A stretch of 64,000 nucleotides of DNA. It comes from Oxalicibacterium flavum (GTDB lineage: Bacteria; Pseudomonadota; Gammaproteobacteria; Burkholderiales; Burkholderiaceae_D). Below the pieces are notes generated by a model that did no database searches, had not been told where the DNA came from, and worked only from the letters and a program-made list of their open reading frames with translations. The DNA lies in assembly GCF_014635065.1 (NCBI RefSeq), contig NZ_BMCG01000001.1, forward strand, positions 310,001 to 374,000, in the 5' to 3' direction. The first letter of the stretch is position 1; every line of letters starts with the position of its first letter. The position numbers were made by a program, and so were the translations under genes. Shown piece after piece: positions 45,794-54,385 of this stretch.

Positions 45794-47359
45794 CTACAGC
45801 CCTTCTTTTTCCTGTTTGAGCTCTTCCAGCCGCCGTTCCTTGAACTCGCGCTCGCGCGCATCGATGATCGACTGGTCATAGAACGAAGCATCTGGCGCCC
45901 GGCGCGCAATCGACAACTGATCCAGCGCCGCCGGCAGACTGCCGCGCAACGCATAACCTTCCGCCAGCGCCATGTGCTGCAGGGCCTGCCGGCCCTGCTC
46001 CGCATACCCCTTGGCCAGACGATCGAACAACTCTGGCTCGCTGCGATAGATCGCCGTCTGGTCGCGCAGGAAATTCACCGCATCATCCGTACGGCCGGCA
46101 GCCAGCAACGCATCGGCATACTGCCGCACGATCCCGCGCGAGATCGGAAACTGCTTGCGCGCCACCTCCGCTTCGGCCACCGCTTCCTGCGTCTGCCGCG
46201 CCGCCAGCCGCACTTCGATTGCCAGGCTCGTCAAGGCGAGATTGCCTTTCTTTGGCGCGCCATCCTTCAGCACCGTGCGTGCCGCGTCGATGTAGGTCTG
46301 CGCCTTCGCCGTATCGCCCTGCCGCAGCGCCACCATTGCAAGGCCATAGTTGCCAGCTACCAGCGAGGTACGCGTGTTCTGCTGCACCTGGCGCCGGAAC
46401 GCCTGTTCCGCCTCCACCAGCCCCTGCCCCGAATTGGCCTGCAACACGCGCATGCGCGCCTGGATCACCGGCAAATCCAGACCGTCGGCACGCTGCCGAT
46501 AACGCAGATCGCGCGTGCGCGCCTCGATGTCGGCGATACGCTCGGACGTCAGCGGGTGCGAGCGCAGATAGGCCGGCATCGTGTCGTTATAACCGCGCGT
46601 GGCCTGTTGCAGGCGGCCGAAGAAATTGATCATGCCGGTGGTTTCGTAACCCGCATCGCGCAGGATGTCGAGGCCGATGCGATCCGCCTCGCGTTCGGCC
46701 TCGCGGCTGAAGTTGAGCTGGCGCTGCATGGCGAGGCCCTGGCTGCCCATCATGATGCCGATGCCGGCATCGGGACTCGAACTCGCCGCCAGCGCACCGA
46801 GGATCATGCCCGCCAGCGGGATCAGCATGTCCTGCCGCTGCTTGCCCAGCATGCGCGCGATGTGCCGCTGCGCGACGTGACCGATCTCGTGCGCCATCAC
46901 CGACGCCAGTTCCGATTCGTTCTGCGCCGCCAGCACCAGCCCCGAATGCACGCCAATGAACCCGCCGGGCAGCGCGAATGCATTGAGCATCGGGTCGCGC
47001 ACGGCGAAGAAGAAGAAATCGTACTGCGCCTCGCCACGCGCCTCGGGGCGCGTGCTCAACAGGTTGTTGCCAAGGTCGTTCAGGTATTCCTGCACCGGCA
47101 TGTCGTCGAGATAGTCGCGATTGCGCTTGATCTGGCGCATGATTTGCTCGCCGAGCTTGCGCTCCATGACGGGCGACAGTTCCTCGCGCTCGGTGTCGCC
47201 CAGATTGGGCAGCCCCTGCGCTTGCGCCGGCGATGGTGCGCCATGCAGCAAACCCGCCGCCAGCAATACGGCGGCAAACGCCGAGCGCAGCAGCCCGGCG
47301 CCATGCCGTGCCGGCTGTCCGTTCGCAGAAGGGGAAATGGAAAATGGAATCAGTTTCAC
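45794..47359 (-). CDS. M48 metalloprotease with TPR repeats (BepA-like)
   Basis: A 521-residue periplasmic protease. A signal peptide ends near AQAQ (residue 48), the M48 domain has the zinc motif HEIGH at 157-161 and the third ligand region EREAD (222-226), and the C-terminal 200 residues are TPR-like helices. BepA assists LptD folding and degrades stalled outer membrane proteins in E. coli; the same role is likely. Start is GTG 47359, since no ATG precedes the signal peptide. Divergent from moaC; a TATGAT/ATCATA palindromic -10 lies at 47365-47371. Confidence 0.93.
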   Translation of the reverse strand: MKLIPFSISPSANGQPARHGAGLLRSAFAAVLLAAGLLHGAPSPAQAQGLPNLGDTEREELSPVMERKLGEQIMRQIKRNRDYLDDMPVQEYLNDLGNNLLSTRPEARGEAQYDFFFFAVRDPMLNAFALPGGFIGVHSGLVLAAQNESELASVMAHEIGHVAQRHIARMLGKQRQDMLIPLAGMILGALAASSSPDAGIGIMMGSQGLAMQRQLNFSREAEREADRIGLDILRDAGYETTGMINFFGRLQQATRGYNDTMPAYLRSHPLTSERIADIEARTRDLRYRQRADGLDLPVIQARMRVLQANSGQGLVEAEQAFRRQVQQNTRTSLVAGNYGLAMVALRQGDTAKAQTYIDAARTVLKDGAPKKGNLALTSLAIEVRLAARQTQEAVAEAEVARKQFPISRGIVRQYADALLAAGRTDDAVNFLRDQTAIYRSEPELFDRLAKGYAEQGRQALQHMALAEGYALRGSLPAALDQLSIARRAPDASFYDQSIIDAREREFKERRLEELKQEKEGL

Positions 47360-47411
47360 GGTGCTATGATACCCGCTCCCTGCAATCGTTCACCTCACCG
47401 CAAGCCACTCC

Positions 47412-47912
47412 ATGAGCTCACAACAGGACAAGCCCGCCAACGACGGCCTCACCCATTTCGACGCCACCGGACAGGCCCACATGGTCGATGTCGGCGCCAA
47501 GAGCGAGACGCATCGCATCGCCGTCGCCAGCGGCACCATCCGCATGAAACCGGAAACACTGGCGATCATCGAATCGGGCACGGCCAAGAAAGGCGACGTG
47601 CTCGGCATCGCCCGCATCGCCGCCATCATGGCCGCCAAGCGCACCAGCGACCTGATCCCGCTGTGCCACCCGCTCGCCCTCACGCGCGTCACCGTCGATT
47701 TCACCATCGACCGCCCCAATGCCAGCGTTGGCTGCACCGCGCAGGTCGAAACCTTCGGCAAGACCGGTGTGGAAATGGAAGCGTTGACGGCGGTGCAAGT
47801 TGGCTTACTGACGATCTACGACATGTGCAAGGCCGTGGATCGCGGGATGGTGATGACGGATGTGCGCGTCAGGGAAAAGCATGGGGGGAAGTCGGGGGAT
47901 TGGAGCGCTTGA
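47412..47912 (+). CDS. moaC: Cyclic pyranopterin monophosphate synthase
   Basis: Converts the MoaA product to cPMP in molybdenum cofactor synthesis. 166 residues with LCHPL (84-88), [10 protein letters not shown] (119-128) and DMCKA (137-141), all active-site segments of MoaC. The last codons (GDWSA) contain a 16-bp sequence repeated at 49313; the C-terminus still matches the family length. Confidence 0.97.
   Translation: MSSQQDKPANDGLTHFDATGQAHMVDVGAKSETHRIAVASGTIRMKPETLAIIESGTAKKGDVLGIARIAAIMAAKRTSDLIPLCHPLALTRVTVDFTIDRPNASVGCTAQVETFGKTGVEMEALTAVQVGLLTIYDMCKAVDRGMVMTDVRVREKHGGKSGDWSA
47890..47905 (+). repeat. 16-bp direct repeat, copy 1 (moaC 3' end)
   Basis: AGTCGGGGGATTGGAG, exactly repeated at 49313-49328 in the same orientation, with GC also matching two bases on. 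The repeats bracket 1.4 kb holding the acyltransferase. Confidence 0.8.
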
Positions 47913-48022
47913 TACGCTGCAGATATAGTTAAAGATGCCCTTCAATGTTGATTACACGAGACATGGGAATCCCTTCACCAAACCCTGTCGGCACTGCCGA
48001 GATACTTGAAAGATAAGGATCA

Positions 48023-49081
48023 TCAGTTCGACGAGCGTGAAGTCATGCTGCCCGCTTCGTGTTCTCTCTCTCCTGCCTGTACCTCTTGTTGATTGAATCG
48101 CCGCTCCACCCACGCACGAACCCTGCGTCGCACGGGTGCCTCAATCCACGTGTATGAAGCAACGGCCACCAGCATCGTCAACCCGCCGCCAATGGCCAAT
48201 TTCCAGTACCAAGGCTCGCTCTTCATCAAGGCAAAGATGAAGTAATGCCACAGGTAAACGCCGTAGCTGATCAACCCCAGCCTGGACAAACGCGCCAGCC
48301 ATGCGGGTGGCGAACAGATCGCTGCCGCCGTCGCGATCTCCACCAGGGGCATGGCGACTCCCATCATCCAGACGTTGCGGAAAACACCGATCAGCAAGGC
48401 TGGCACAAGCAGCCACATCAGGCGCTGCGACACGTGCAGCCCCAGGGCAACAGCACTGCCCAGGATCAGACCGCTCAGCCGCGTATCCGTGCGGTAGTAC
48501 GCCACGCGGAAGTCAAAGACTTCGTGATTCATCACACGCCAAAGCGTGAACGCCACCCAGAGCAGCATCAGGAGCCTGAGACGGTTCTGCTGGCGCAGCA
48601 GCCAGGGCAGGAGAAAGGGCCAGAGCAGGTAGTAGTGCTCCTCCACCGCCAGCGACCAAGTGTGCAGCAGCATGTGCGGCTCGCCCCACGCCATCGCTGT
48701 GACGTTGCTCACGTAGAGCAGGACGGGCAGCACCCCCAGCACATCGTCCGTGATGAAGACATAGGCCAGCAACAGCAGCAGCAAGGCCGGCAGCAGGCGC
48801 GCGAAGCGCAGCACGAAGAAACGCCGGAGATCAGGCGCCTGCAACAGGCTGCGCGTGATCAGGCAGCCTGACAGCACGAAAAAGATATCCACCCCCAACC
48901 GCCCGAAACCCGAATACGGGGCGCGGGAATGCACCAGCATGACCAGCAGGATCGCGATCGCGCGAATGCCGTCCAGGCGCGGGTCGTAGGCCTGGCCATG
49001 CAAGTGCACGGCCCCGAGCGCTGACCTGCCGAGCCGCCCCAGCCAGCGCCGTCCGGTTCGCAAGGGGGTTGCGGCTGTCAT
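48023..49081 (-). CDS. Membrane acyltransferase (OafA/acyltransferase 3 family)
   Basis: A 352-residue polytopic membrane protein with about ten helices. Family motifs: DGIRAIAILLVMLVHS with the catalytic His, FGRLGVDIFFVLSGCLITR, and SLAVEEHYYLLWPFLLPWLL. These enzymes add acetyl or other acyl groups to O-antigen, exopolysaccharide or peptidoglycan. The start ATG 49081 overlaps the stop of a 29-codon frame (TGATG), so it was probably a downstream member of an operon now cut short. Confidence 0.9.
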   Translation of the reverse strand: MTAATPLRTGRRWLGRLGRSALGAVHLHGQAYDPRLDGIRAIAILLVMLVHSRAPYSGFGRLGVDIFFVLSGCLITRSLLQAPDLRRFFVLRFARLLPALLLLLLAYVFITDDVLGVLPVLLYVSNVTAMAWGEPHMLLHTWSLAVEEHYYLLWPFLLPWLLRQQNRLRLLMLLWVAFTLWRVMNHEVFDFRVAYYRTDTRLSGLILGSAVALGLHVSQRLMWLLVPALLIGVFRNVWMMGVAMPLVEIATAAAICSPPAWLARLSRLGLISYGVYLWHYFIFALMKSEPWYWKLAIGGGLTMLVAVASYTWIEAPVRRRVRAWVERRFNQQEVQAGEREHEAGSMTSRSSN

Positions 49082-49170
49082 CAACCCTGCCCCGCCAGCA
49101 ATTCACGTTCGATGTAGCGGCGCGCCTCGGCACGGGATTTCGCGGCGCCCGCGCCCAGCCGGATCAGCAT
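49081..49170 (-). CDS. Short coupled ORF before the acyltransferase, 29 residues
   Basis: Opens ATG 49170, product MLIRLGAGAAKSRAEARRYI and nine more residues; basic and helix-prone, no family recognised. It overlaps the previous frame by 7 bp and the acyltransferase start by one base, the pattern of translational coupling. It may be a leader-type peptide or the remnant of a longer gene. Confidence 0.4.
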   Translation of the reverse strand: MLIRLGAGAAKSRAEARRYIERELLAGQG

Positions 49171-49307
49171 ACGGCCCCCTTTTCATCCAAATCCGCCAAT
49201 CCGGCTGCCGATCCGGTCATTCCCATGGAGCTGGTCAAGGCCTGCCAGTCGAAATACCGCGTGAACGAAGCATCGTAAAAACCTTCGTTCATGAATTTGA
49301 ATTCCAT
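49164..49307 (-). pseudogene. Probable 3' remnant of an unknown gene, 47 codons
   Basis: The frame MEFKFMNEGFYDASFTRYFD... ends at 49164 and has protein-like composition rich in aromatic residues. It stays open upstream to 49370, through the repeat copy at 49313, but there it overlaps the serine hydrolase in another frame. This suggests the 5' part of the gene was lost at the junction. I do not recognise the family. Confidence 0.4.
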
Positions 49308-50515
49308 CGGCGAGTCGGGGGATTGGAGTGCGTAAGTGCCATGTTTTCGAACCAGAAAGAAAACATCTTTTCATCATCGCGGTATTGCGTTGGTGATTGC
49401 CCCCCACCTAGCCATGCCAGCGCGCTCCCATCATCCATTACGATCAGCATGGCTGCCGTGCCGATCATATTTCCACGCCAGACATTTGCATGCCGTCCAT
49501 TCGCACTGTAATACGATCCCATCAACGAATAACATTTCATGAACTTCCCGCAATCAACGCCGGGCAATATGTATTGGTTCGCAAACGCCAGATATTCTTT
49601 CAGGTGCGCTCGCTCGGCCTTCACGATATTGATGAGTTCCATCGCACTGATCCTCATGCCGGCAGCAGCCGACAACGCAGAGAAGTCATAGGATTTCCAA
49701 AAATTTTCACTAAACAGGTTTTCAAAACGAATGTCATATTTAGGCTCTTCTTTCGAATATGGCCCGTCTGAAAACTCTCCTTTTCCTTCTTTTACAAAAC
49801 GTTGTTGTACCAGTTTCCTGTAAGGGATTCCGTACGCATTCTCAGCCAGAACACCAAGCAAACAATAATTGAGGTTTCCATAGCCATAGCGAGTACCGGG
49901 CTGAAAATCGAGTACGTAACTGCGTACTTCCGGCAATGCATAAGGACACGGTGGCGTGCGATTTTGAAGCAGCATCGGGTCACCGTTCGGCATACGGTCG
50001 AATCCCGCACTATGTCGCAGCAAATCAGCCACCCGCATTTTGTTCCATACACGTTCATTATCAGGCGTGGAACGCGCTGGCTTTCCAAGTATTGGCAGCG
50101 CATCGTTAACGGAACTATCCACAGAAATACGTGCTTGAATGTGTGCCTCCACAATCAGAGTGGCCGTAAAAAATTTGGTCACGCTGGCAATCTGAAACAA
50201 GGTTTGATCGGAAACTCGTCGCCCTTGCAGGACACCATTCATCCAGCCATTACGGCAAGTATGGATATTTCCGTCACGGTCCAGATACGCAAATTGATTT
50301 GTCGGTGATCGCGAATTACCCGGCAATTTTTTCGCGCTTTGTACCAGCCATGCCGGGACACTCTCAGAACATGTGGTACTTAGACTTACAGGAATGGCTT
50401 CCAATGGAAACAACCACCTTGGAATCTGCAAGGGCGTCGTTATCCACACATGAATCAACCAAGTGCAGACCACAAAAAATATGGCAAGACAGAAATAAGA
50501 AATCGAGCGTTTCAT
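49289..50515 (-). CDS. Serine hydrolase, beta-lactamase/class C PBP-like
   Basis: A 408-residue protein with an N-terminal membrane anchor or signal (residues 6-26) and a beta-lactamase-related domain: SVTK (Ser111, Lys114) as the SxxK nucleophile motif and RYGYGNLNY as the YxN motif. Probably a periplasmic esterase or D-Ala-D-Ala peptidase, not necessarily a lactamase. GC is lower and codon use differs from neighbours, suggesting transfer. The last residues (SNPPTRRWNSNS) pass through the 16-bp repeat, so the original C-terminus may have been replaced. ATG 50515 is chosen because a terminator precedes it. Confidence 0.85.
   Translation of the reverse strand: MKRSISYFCLAIFFVVCTWLIHVWITTPLQIPRWLFPLEAIPVSLSTTCSESVPAWLVQSAKKLPGNSRSPTNQFAYLDRDGNIHTCRNGWMNGVLQGRRVSDQTLFQIASVTKFFTATLIVEAHIQARISVDSSVNDALPILGKPARSTPDNERVWNKMRVADLLRHSAGFDRMPNGDPMLLQNRTPPCPYALPEVRSYVLDFQPGTRYGYGNLNYCLLGVLAENAYGIPYRKLVQQRFVKEGKGEFSDGPYSKEEPKYDIRFENLFSENFWKSYDFSALSAAAGMRISAMELINIVKAERAHLKEYLAFANQYILPGVDCGKFMKCYSLMGSYYSANGRHANVWRGNMIGTAAMLIVMDDGSALAWLGGGQSPTQYRDDEKMFSFWFENMALTHSNPPTRRWNSNS
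49313..49328 (+). repeat. 16-bp direct repeat, copy 2 (serine hydrolase 3' end)
   Basis: Exact copy of 47890-47905, lying in the last codons of the serine hydrolase. Confidence 0.8.
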
Positions 50516-50534
50516 AGAGAAGAAGCCGACAAAG

Positions 50535-50562
50535 AAAAAGCGCCCACCAGGGCGCTTTTTTT
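50535..50562. terminator. Terminator after the pilin gene
   Basis: AAAAAGCGCCC and GGGCGCTTTTTTT, T-rich on both strands. It follows the pilin stop by about 20 bp on minus. Confidence 0.88.
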
Positions 50563-50582
50563 CCCGGGAAACGGGGTTGTTT

Positions 50583-51104
50583 TTACTCTGCCGTTGCCTC
50601 GCAACCTGCAGGTGCATATTTCACGTCAACATTGGTGCCACAGCTCCAAGAACCAGCTGCAGTACGTGTCCAAGTCAATGTACGCGTGGCAAGAACAGTT
50701 GCCGCGTTATTACCAAACGTTGCAACAATAGAACCCGGTTGATCGGCGCCGGTCGGCATATTGACCACCAAACCAGACTGGCCCGTACCACCTGCATCGC
50801 CACTACCACCATCGCCACCATCGCCACCATCATCGCCAGCGATCAGATTGCTGTGAGTCCAGCCGATATTGCATTCCCCCGAACCGGTGCCAAGAGTCGT
50901 TCTTCCATCCAGAATACAAGTCTCCACAGCAGTACGCACGGTACTGGTTTCCGACATCACACGCGCCACCTGCGAACGAGCCACATAGTTCTGATATTGC
51001 GGAATCGCCACCGCAGCCAGAATACCGATGATCGCCACAACAATCATCAACTCGATCAGCGTAAAACCCTGTTGGGCTTTCTTCATCATTTTCATCGATT
51101 GCAT
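50583..51104 (-). CDS. pilA: Type IV pilin (PilA-like)
   Basis: Major pilin candidate, 173 residues. Prepilin site [19 protein letters not shown] with cleavage after Gly13 and Glu18 as the +5 Glu, then the hydrophobic helix [20 protein letters not shown]. Four Cys (63, 78, 155, 168); the last two probably close the D-loop. Residues 90-107 are a Gly/Asp-rich repeat, coded by a 9-bp tandem repeat. Start ATG 51104 has SD AGGAGAGG. Single gene with its own terminator. Pili serve twitching, DNA uptake and attachment. Confidence 0.93.
   Translation of the reverse strand: MQSMKMMKKAQQGFTLIELMIVVAIIGILAAVAIPQYQNYVARSQVARVMSETSTVRTAVETCILDGRTTLGTGSGECNIGWTHSNLIAGDDGGDGGDGGSGDAGGTGQSGLVVNMPTGADQPGSIVATFGNNAATVLATRTLTWTRTAAGSWSCGTNVDVKYAPAGCEATAE
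50806..50832 (+). repeat. Three tandem copies of a 9-bp unit in the pilin
   Basis: CCACCATCG repeated three times (last base of copy three is A). It codes for Gly/Asp triplets on minus. Gain or loss of a unit keeps the frame. Confidence 0.8.
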
Positions 51105-51307
51105 GTTACCTCTCCTGAAATAGTTGGCGGGAAGTGCCGCGAGTTCTCTTGAGCAATCGGCATGCCAAGCAAACAAAGGCGATTTCCCGGTTGTTTTCGT
51201 GCGGTTTCGACCAAAAGCGTCAGTTTTTGTTGCGCACGGTGACAATAATTGTCACATCAAGCACGCAAAATACGACACAAAGTAGTCGGCCGCAACACAG
51301 CAGACAT

Positions 51308-52042
51308 TTATGGTCGTCGGGCATGGCGCCACCAATCGAGGAAGAAAATCGCCCTGGTATTGCCAATGGTGATGAGGTCGCCTTCATCAAGCGGGCGCGG
51401 CGTACTTGTCACCGCACTGCCGTTGACCGTGGCAGGCACTCCCTCCACATGCACGAGTGCATATCCCTCCGGCGATGCGATGAAGACGGCAACCTGCCGG
51501 TCCGGATGGCCGATGGTGGTCATCGGTCTGGTCAGTGCGTACTCCCTGCCGGCGTCAAAGCCGTCGAGAATGCGCACGATGGCGACGGCCTTGTCGGCGC
51601 GCGGTGCGCCGGGCACCGGTTGCGGCGGCTGCCGCAGTTCGTCCGGCGTCAACTCATGCGACGCAGGCTGTACGGGCGTGTCCGCCACTGCAATCGGAAC
51701 GAAGACGAGCGTATAGGCGCCGAAAGCAATCACGTCGCCCGCGTCCAGCAGATGGCGACTTACCGCTTCGCCGTTGATGCGGCTGCCATTGGTGCTGTCC
51801 AGGTCTTCGTAGGCGTAACCATCCGGCAAACTGAGGATGACGGCATGTTCGGCGCTGACGCCGACCGCATCGATCACGATATCGTTATAGGTGCGGCGGC
51901 CGATGGTGGTGCGACTTCTGGTGAGTTCCAGCCTTTGTACAGGCGAACCATCGCGGTAGAGGATCACGCTGGCGGCGGGTTTATCGCTGCTGCGCTCATG
52001 CGCATTCATCTCGGCGGTGCTGCTCATGCCCGGCCCAGTCAT
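51308..52042 (-). CDS. FHA-domain protein (one intact, one degenerate FHA)
   Basis: A 244-residue protein that should bind phosphothreonine peptides. The first FHA (about 24-105) has TTIGRRTYNDIVID, SAEHAVI and STNGSRING, all key residues. The second (about 150-235) is degenerate: TTIGHPDRQVAVFI and no SxxH. The start overlaps the PP2C stop (ATGA at 52042), so partner and phosphatase are co-made. No Ser/Thr kinase is in the window. ATG 52027 is an alternative start. Confidence 0.87.
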   Translation of the reverse strand: MTGPGMSSTAEMNAHERSSDKPAASVILYRDGSPVQRLELTRSRTTIGRRTYNDIVIDAVGVSAEHAVILSLPDGYAYEDLDSTNGSRINGEAVSRHLLDAGDVIAFGAYTLVFVPIAVADTPVQPASHELTPDELRQPPQPVPGAPRADKAVAIVRILDGFDAGREYALTRPMTTIGHPDRQVAVFIASPEGYALVHVEGVPATVNGSAVTSTPRPLDEGDLITIGNTRAIFFLDWWRHARRP

Positions 52043-52863
52043 TTGCGGCCCAACCATTTTCGGATGCGCGCCAGCAGGCCGGCATCATTGGCAGTGCCGT
52101 TCACCGACGCCACACTCACAACGATCACCGAGATGTTGTCGCGCCCGCCCTGCTGGTTGGCGGCCAGCACCAGCGCCTCGGACAGCAATTCCAGATCGCC
52201 GTCGTCCTGCGCCAGCATGGCGGATAGTTCCTGCGCGGTCAGCATGTCGGACAGGCCGTCCGAACACAGCAGGTAGAGGTCGCCCCGTTCGACCGCGTGG
52301 CTGCCGACATCGACATCAATGTGCGGCCCGACGCCGACAGCGCGCGTGATCAGGTTCTTGTTGGGAGCGAAGCGTGCCGCGTCGGCACTCAGGTAGCCGG
52401 CATCAACCTGTTCCTGCACCTGCGAGTGGTCGTGCGTGAGTTGGGTCAGCACGCCGCGACGGAAGCGATAGCAGCGCGAATCGCCGAGATGGGCCAGCAC
52501 GAGGCGGTCATGATGGAACAGCGCCGCCACCACGGTGGTTCCCATGCCGCGACAGGCTGGTTCTGCCAACGAGGTTTCGAAGATGCGCAGGTTGGCATGC
52601 TGCACGGCCTCTATCATGAGCTTCTGCAGTTGTCCGCTGCGCGCGGCCCGGCCGCGTTCGGACGACTGCAGCTGTGCCAGTTCGTCCCGCACCAGCTCGG
52701 TCGCCATGCGGCTGGCCACCTCGCCGGCGTTGTAGCCGCCCATGCCGTCGGCCAGCACCGCCACCTGCGCCTGTTCATCGAAGGCGATGGCATCCTCGTT
52801 GTGCGGGCGCACCAATCCACGATCGGTCTTGGCGGCAAATCTGAGCACAACGTCTGGAATCAT
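52039..52863 (-). CDS. PP2C-type serine/threonine phosphatase
   Basis: A 274-residue metal-dependent phosphatase of the Stp1/PppA type. AAKTDRGLVRPHNEDA, ADGMGGYNAGEVAS, GMGTTVVAAL, GDSRCYRF, CSDGLSDML and GRDNISVIVV carry the metal-binding aspartates. Soluble, no membrane segment. With FHA coupled downstream, it would control a Ser/Thr phosphorylation signal. ATG 52863 (MIPDVVLRF) chosen over 52875; no SD separates them. Confidence 0.93.
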   Translation of the reverse strand: MIPDVVLRFAAKTDRGLVRPHNEDAIAFDEQAQVAVLADGMGGYNAGEVASRMATELVRDELAQLQSSERGRAARSGQLQKLMIEAVQHANLRIFETSLAEPACRGMGTTVVAALFHHDRLVLAHLGDSRCYRFRRGVLTQLTHDHSQVQEQVDAGYLSADAARFAPNKNLITRAVGVGPHIDVDVGSHAVERGDLYLLCSDGLSDMLTAQELSAMLAQDDGDLELLSEALVLAANQQGGRDNISVIVVSVASVNGTANDAGLLARIRKWLGRK

Positions 52864-53033
52864 ATGCACATGCATGCTGCGCGGCGACGCAGCCCTATGG
52901 TCGGGGTAAGGGCATTATCACCTGATTGCCCCTCTTGCGGAAAGACTGCGGGCGCGTCATTTGCCGACTTTTTGGCATGCCGGATGTGCGCGGTGATGGG
53001 GAGCGCAGCCTCGTCCGTACAGGCATCGCACCT

Positions 53034-53039
53034 TATAAT
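53034..53039 (+). promoter_or_regulatory. -10 element for the HDAC-like gene
   Basis: TATAAT, about 90 bp before the start at 53131; the -35 (TCGTCC, 53011) is poor. Confidence 0.4.
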
Positions 53040-53130
53040 GACAGGGATACGCCTGTCGGCTGAGGAGCCGGACAGAGAAGTCAACCAACGACATGGAGAA
53101 GATGCGGCACATCGCGCATCGAAGAAGACA

Positions 53131-54063
53131 ATGACGACCCTGATCTATACCCACGAAGCCTGTCTCGACCACCAGCCGGGCCCCGGCCATCCGGAATCGC
53201 CGGAACGTCTGAAAGCCGTGCTCCGGACCCTGCGCACGCCCGAATTCGCAGCTGCCGAATGGCGCGACGCGCCGCTCGGCACGCGCGAACAGGTGTTGCT
53301 GATCCATACCGAAGATTTCGTCGCCGACGTGGAAGATGCCTCGCCGCGACGCGGCACCATGCCGCTGGACGGCGGCGATACCGTCATGTCGCCCGGCTCG
53401 CTGGAAGCCGTGATGCGTTGCGTGGGCGCGGCCTGCGCCGGCGTCGATGCGGTGCTCGACGACGAGGCGGAAAACGTCTTCTGCGCCACCCGTCCCTGCG
53501 GCCACCATGCCGAACCCAACAAGGCCATGGGCTTCTGCATCTACAACCAGGCCGCCATCGCCGCCGCCTATGCCTACGAAGTGCACAAGCTCGAGCGCGT
53601 CGCCGTGATCGACTTCGACGTCCACCATGGCAACGGCACGCAGGCCGCGTTCTTCGATCGGCCGGAACTGTTCTATGCATCCAGCCACCAGTCGCACTTT
53701 TATCCGTACACCGGGCTGGAATCGGAAACCGGCGTGTCGCGCAACATCGTCAACGTGCCGCTGCCGCGCGGCTGCAATTCCGAACTGTTCCGCGAACAGA
53801 TCGCCGCCAAGATGCTGCCTGCGATCCGCGACTTCAACCCGGAACTGATCATCATCTCCGCCGGCTTCGATGCGCACCACCTCGACCCGCTGGCCGGGCT
53901 GAAACTGCAGGACGACGACTATTACTGGATCACGCGCGAACTGATGGACGTTGCAGAAGATACCTGCGAGGGCCGTATCGTCTCCATCCTCGAAGGCGGC
54001 TACAGCCTCGATGGCTTGGCCTCGGCCACGGCCGTGCACGTGAAAGCGTTGATGGAGCATTGA
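53131..54063 (+). CDS. Histone deacetylase family amidohydrolase
   Basis: Zinc amidohydrolase of the class II HDAC / HDAH / acetylpolyamine type, 310 residues. RPCGHHAEP has the paired His125-His126, DFDVHHGNG gives Asp163 and His165 as zinc ligands, SAGFDAH gives Asp247, and EGGYS closes the site. In bacteria such proteins deacetylate acetylpolyamines or other small amides; the substrate here is unknown. ATG 53131 fits the family start (MTTLIYTHEACLDHQPGPGHPE as marker), with GAAGAAG upstream. The open frame far upstream is a shadow of PP2C. Confidence 0.93.
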   Translation: MTTLIYTHEACLDHQPGPGHPESPERLKAVLRTLRTPEFAAAEWRDAPLGTREQVLLIHTEDFVADVEDASPRRGTMPLDGGDTVMSPGSLEAVMRCVGAACAGVDAVLDDEAENVFCATRPCGHHAEPNKAMGFCIYNQAAIAAAYAYEVHKLERVAVIDFDVHHGNGTQAAFFDRPELFYASSHQSHFYPYTGLESETGVSRNIVNVPLPRGCNSELFREQIAAKMLPAIRDFNPELIIISAGFDAHHLDPLAGLKLQDDDYYWITRELMDVAEDTCEGRIVSILEGGYSLDGLASATAVHVKALMEH

Positions 54064-54085
54064 ATGAGGCGTTGACGCGCCACAA

Positions 54086-54115
54086 GAAAAAAAGCGGCCT
54101 GCGGGCCGCTTTTTT
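54086..54115. terminator. Terminator after the HDAC-like gene
   Basis: AGCGGCC-TGCG-GGCCGCT preceded by A-run and followed by six T. Confidence 0.9.
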
Positions 54116-54283
54116 AATGTGCGCAAGACTCCGTTGGATCGGCCTGAAGACGATCAACTGCATGCCTTCAAAAGCCAAACTTGTTGCATGGCAGCCACAC
54201 ATCGATCCCCAGCGATGCCGCGCAAACCCGTTCCCATACTGGCTTTGCGGGCATTCACATGCAGCCGGCCGCAAAGACTTCGA

Positions 54284-54327
54284 TTGCGGCGCCATGACAG
54301 GGAATCTTATAATGAGAACCATTTTCA
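54284..54327 (+). promoter_or_regulatory. Fur-controlled promoter of the TonB receptor operon
   Basis: TTGCGG (54284-54289), 18 bp, TATAAT (54308-54313). A Fur box TGAGAACCATTTTCA (54313-54327) follows at once, matching the 7-1-7 consensus TGATAATNATTATCA closely. Fur with iron would cover the start site. The rest of this 322-bp gap (54064-54385) holds the terminator above and no gene. Confidence 0.8.
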
Positions 54328-54385
54328 TTCATTGGTTGCAACTGTTCGCACTCTTCCTGCTGTTCCAGACCCACAAGGAAATCCC

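Noticed and set aside
52297-53130. N-terminal extension of the HDAC-like protein
   Set aside because: The in-frame extension runs antisense to PP2C and past a promoter-like TATAAT; the family start is at 53131.
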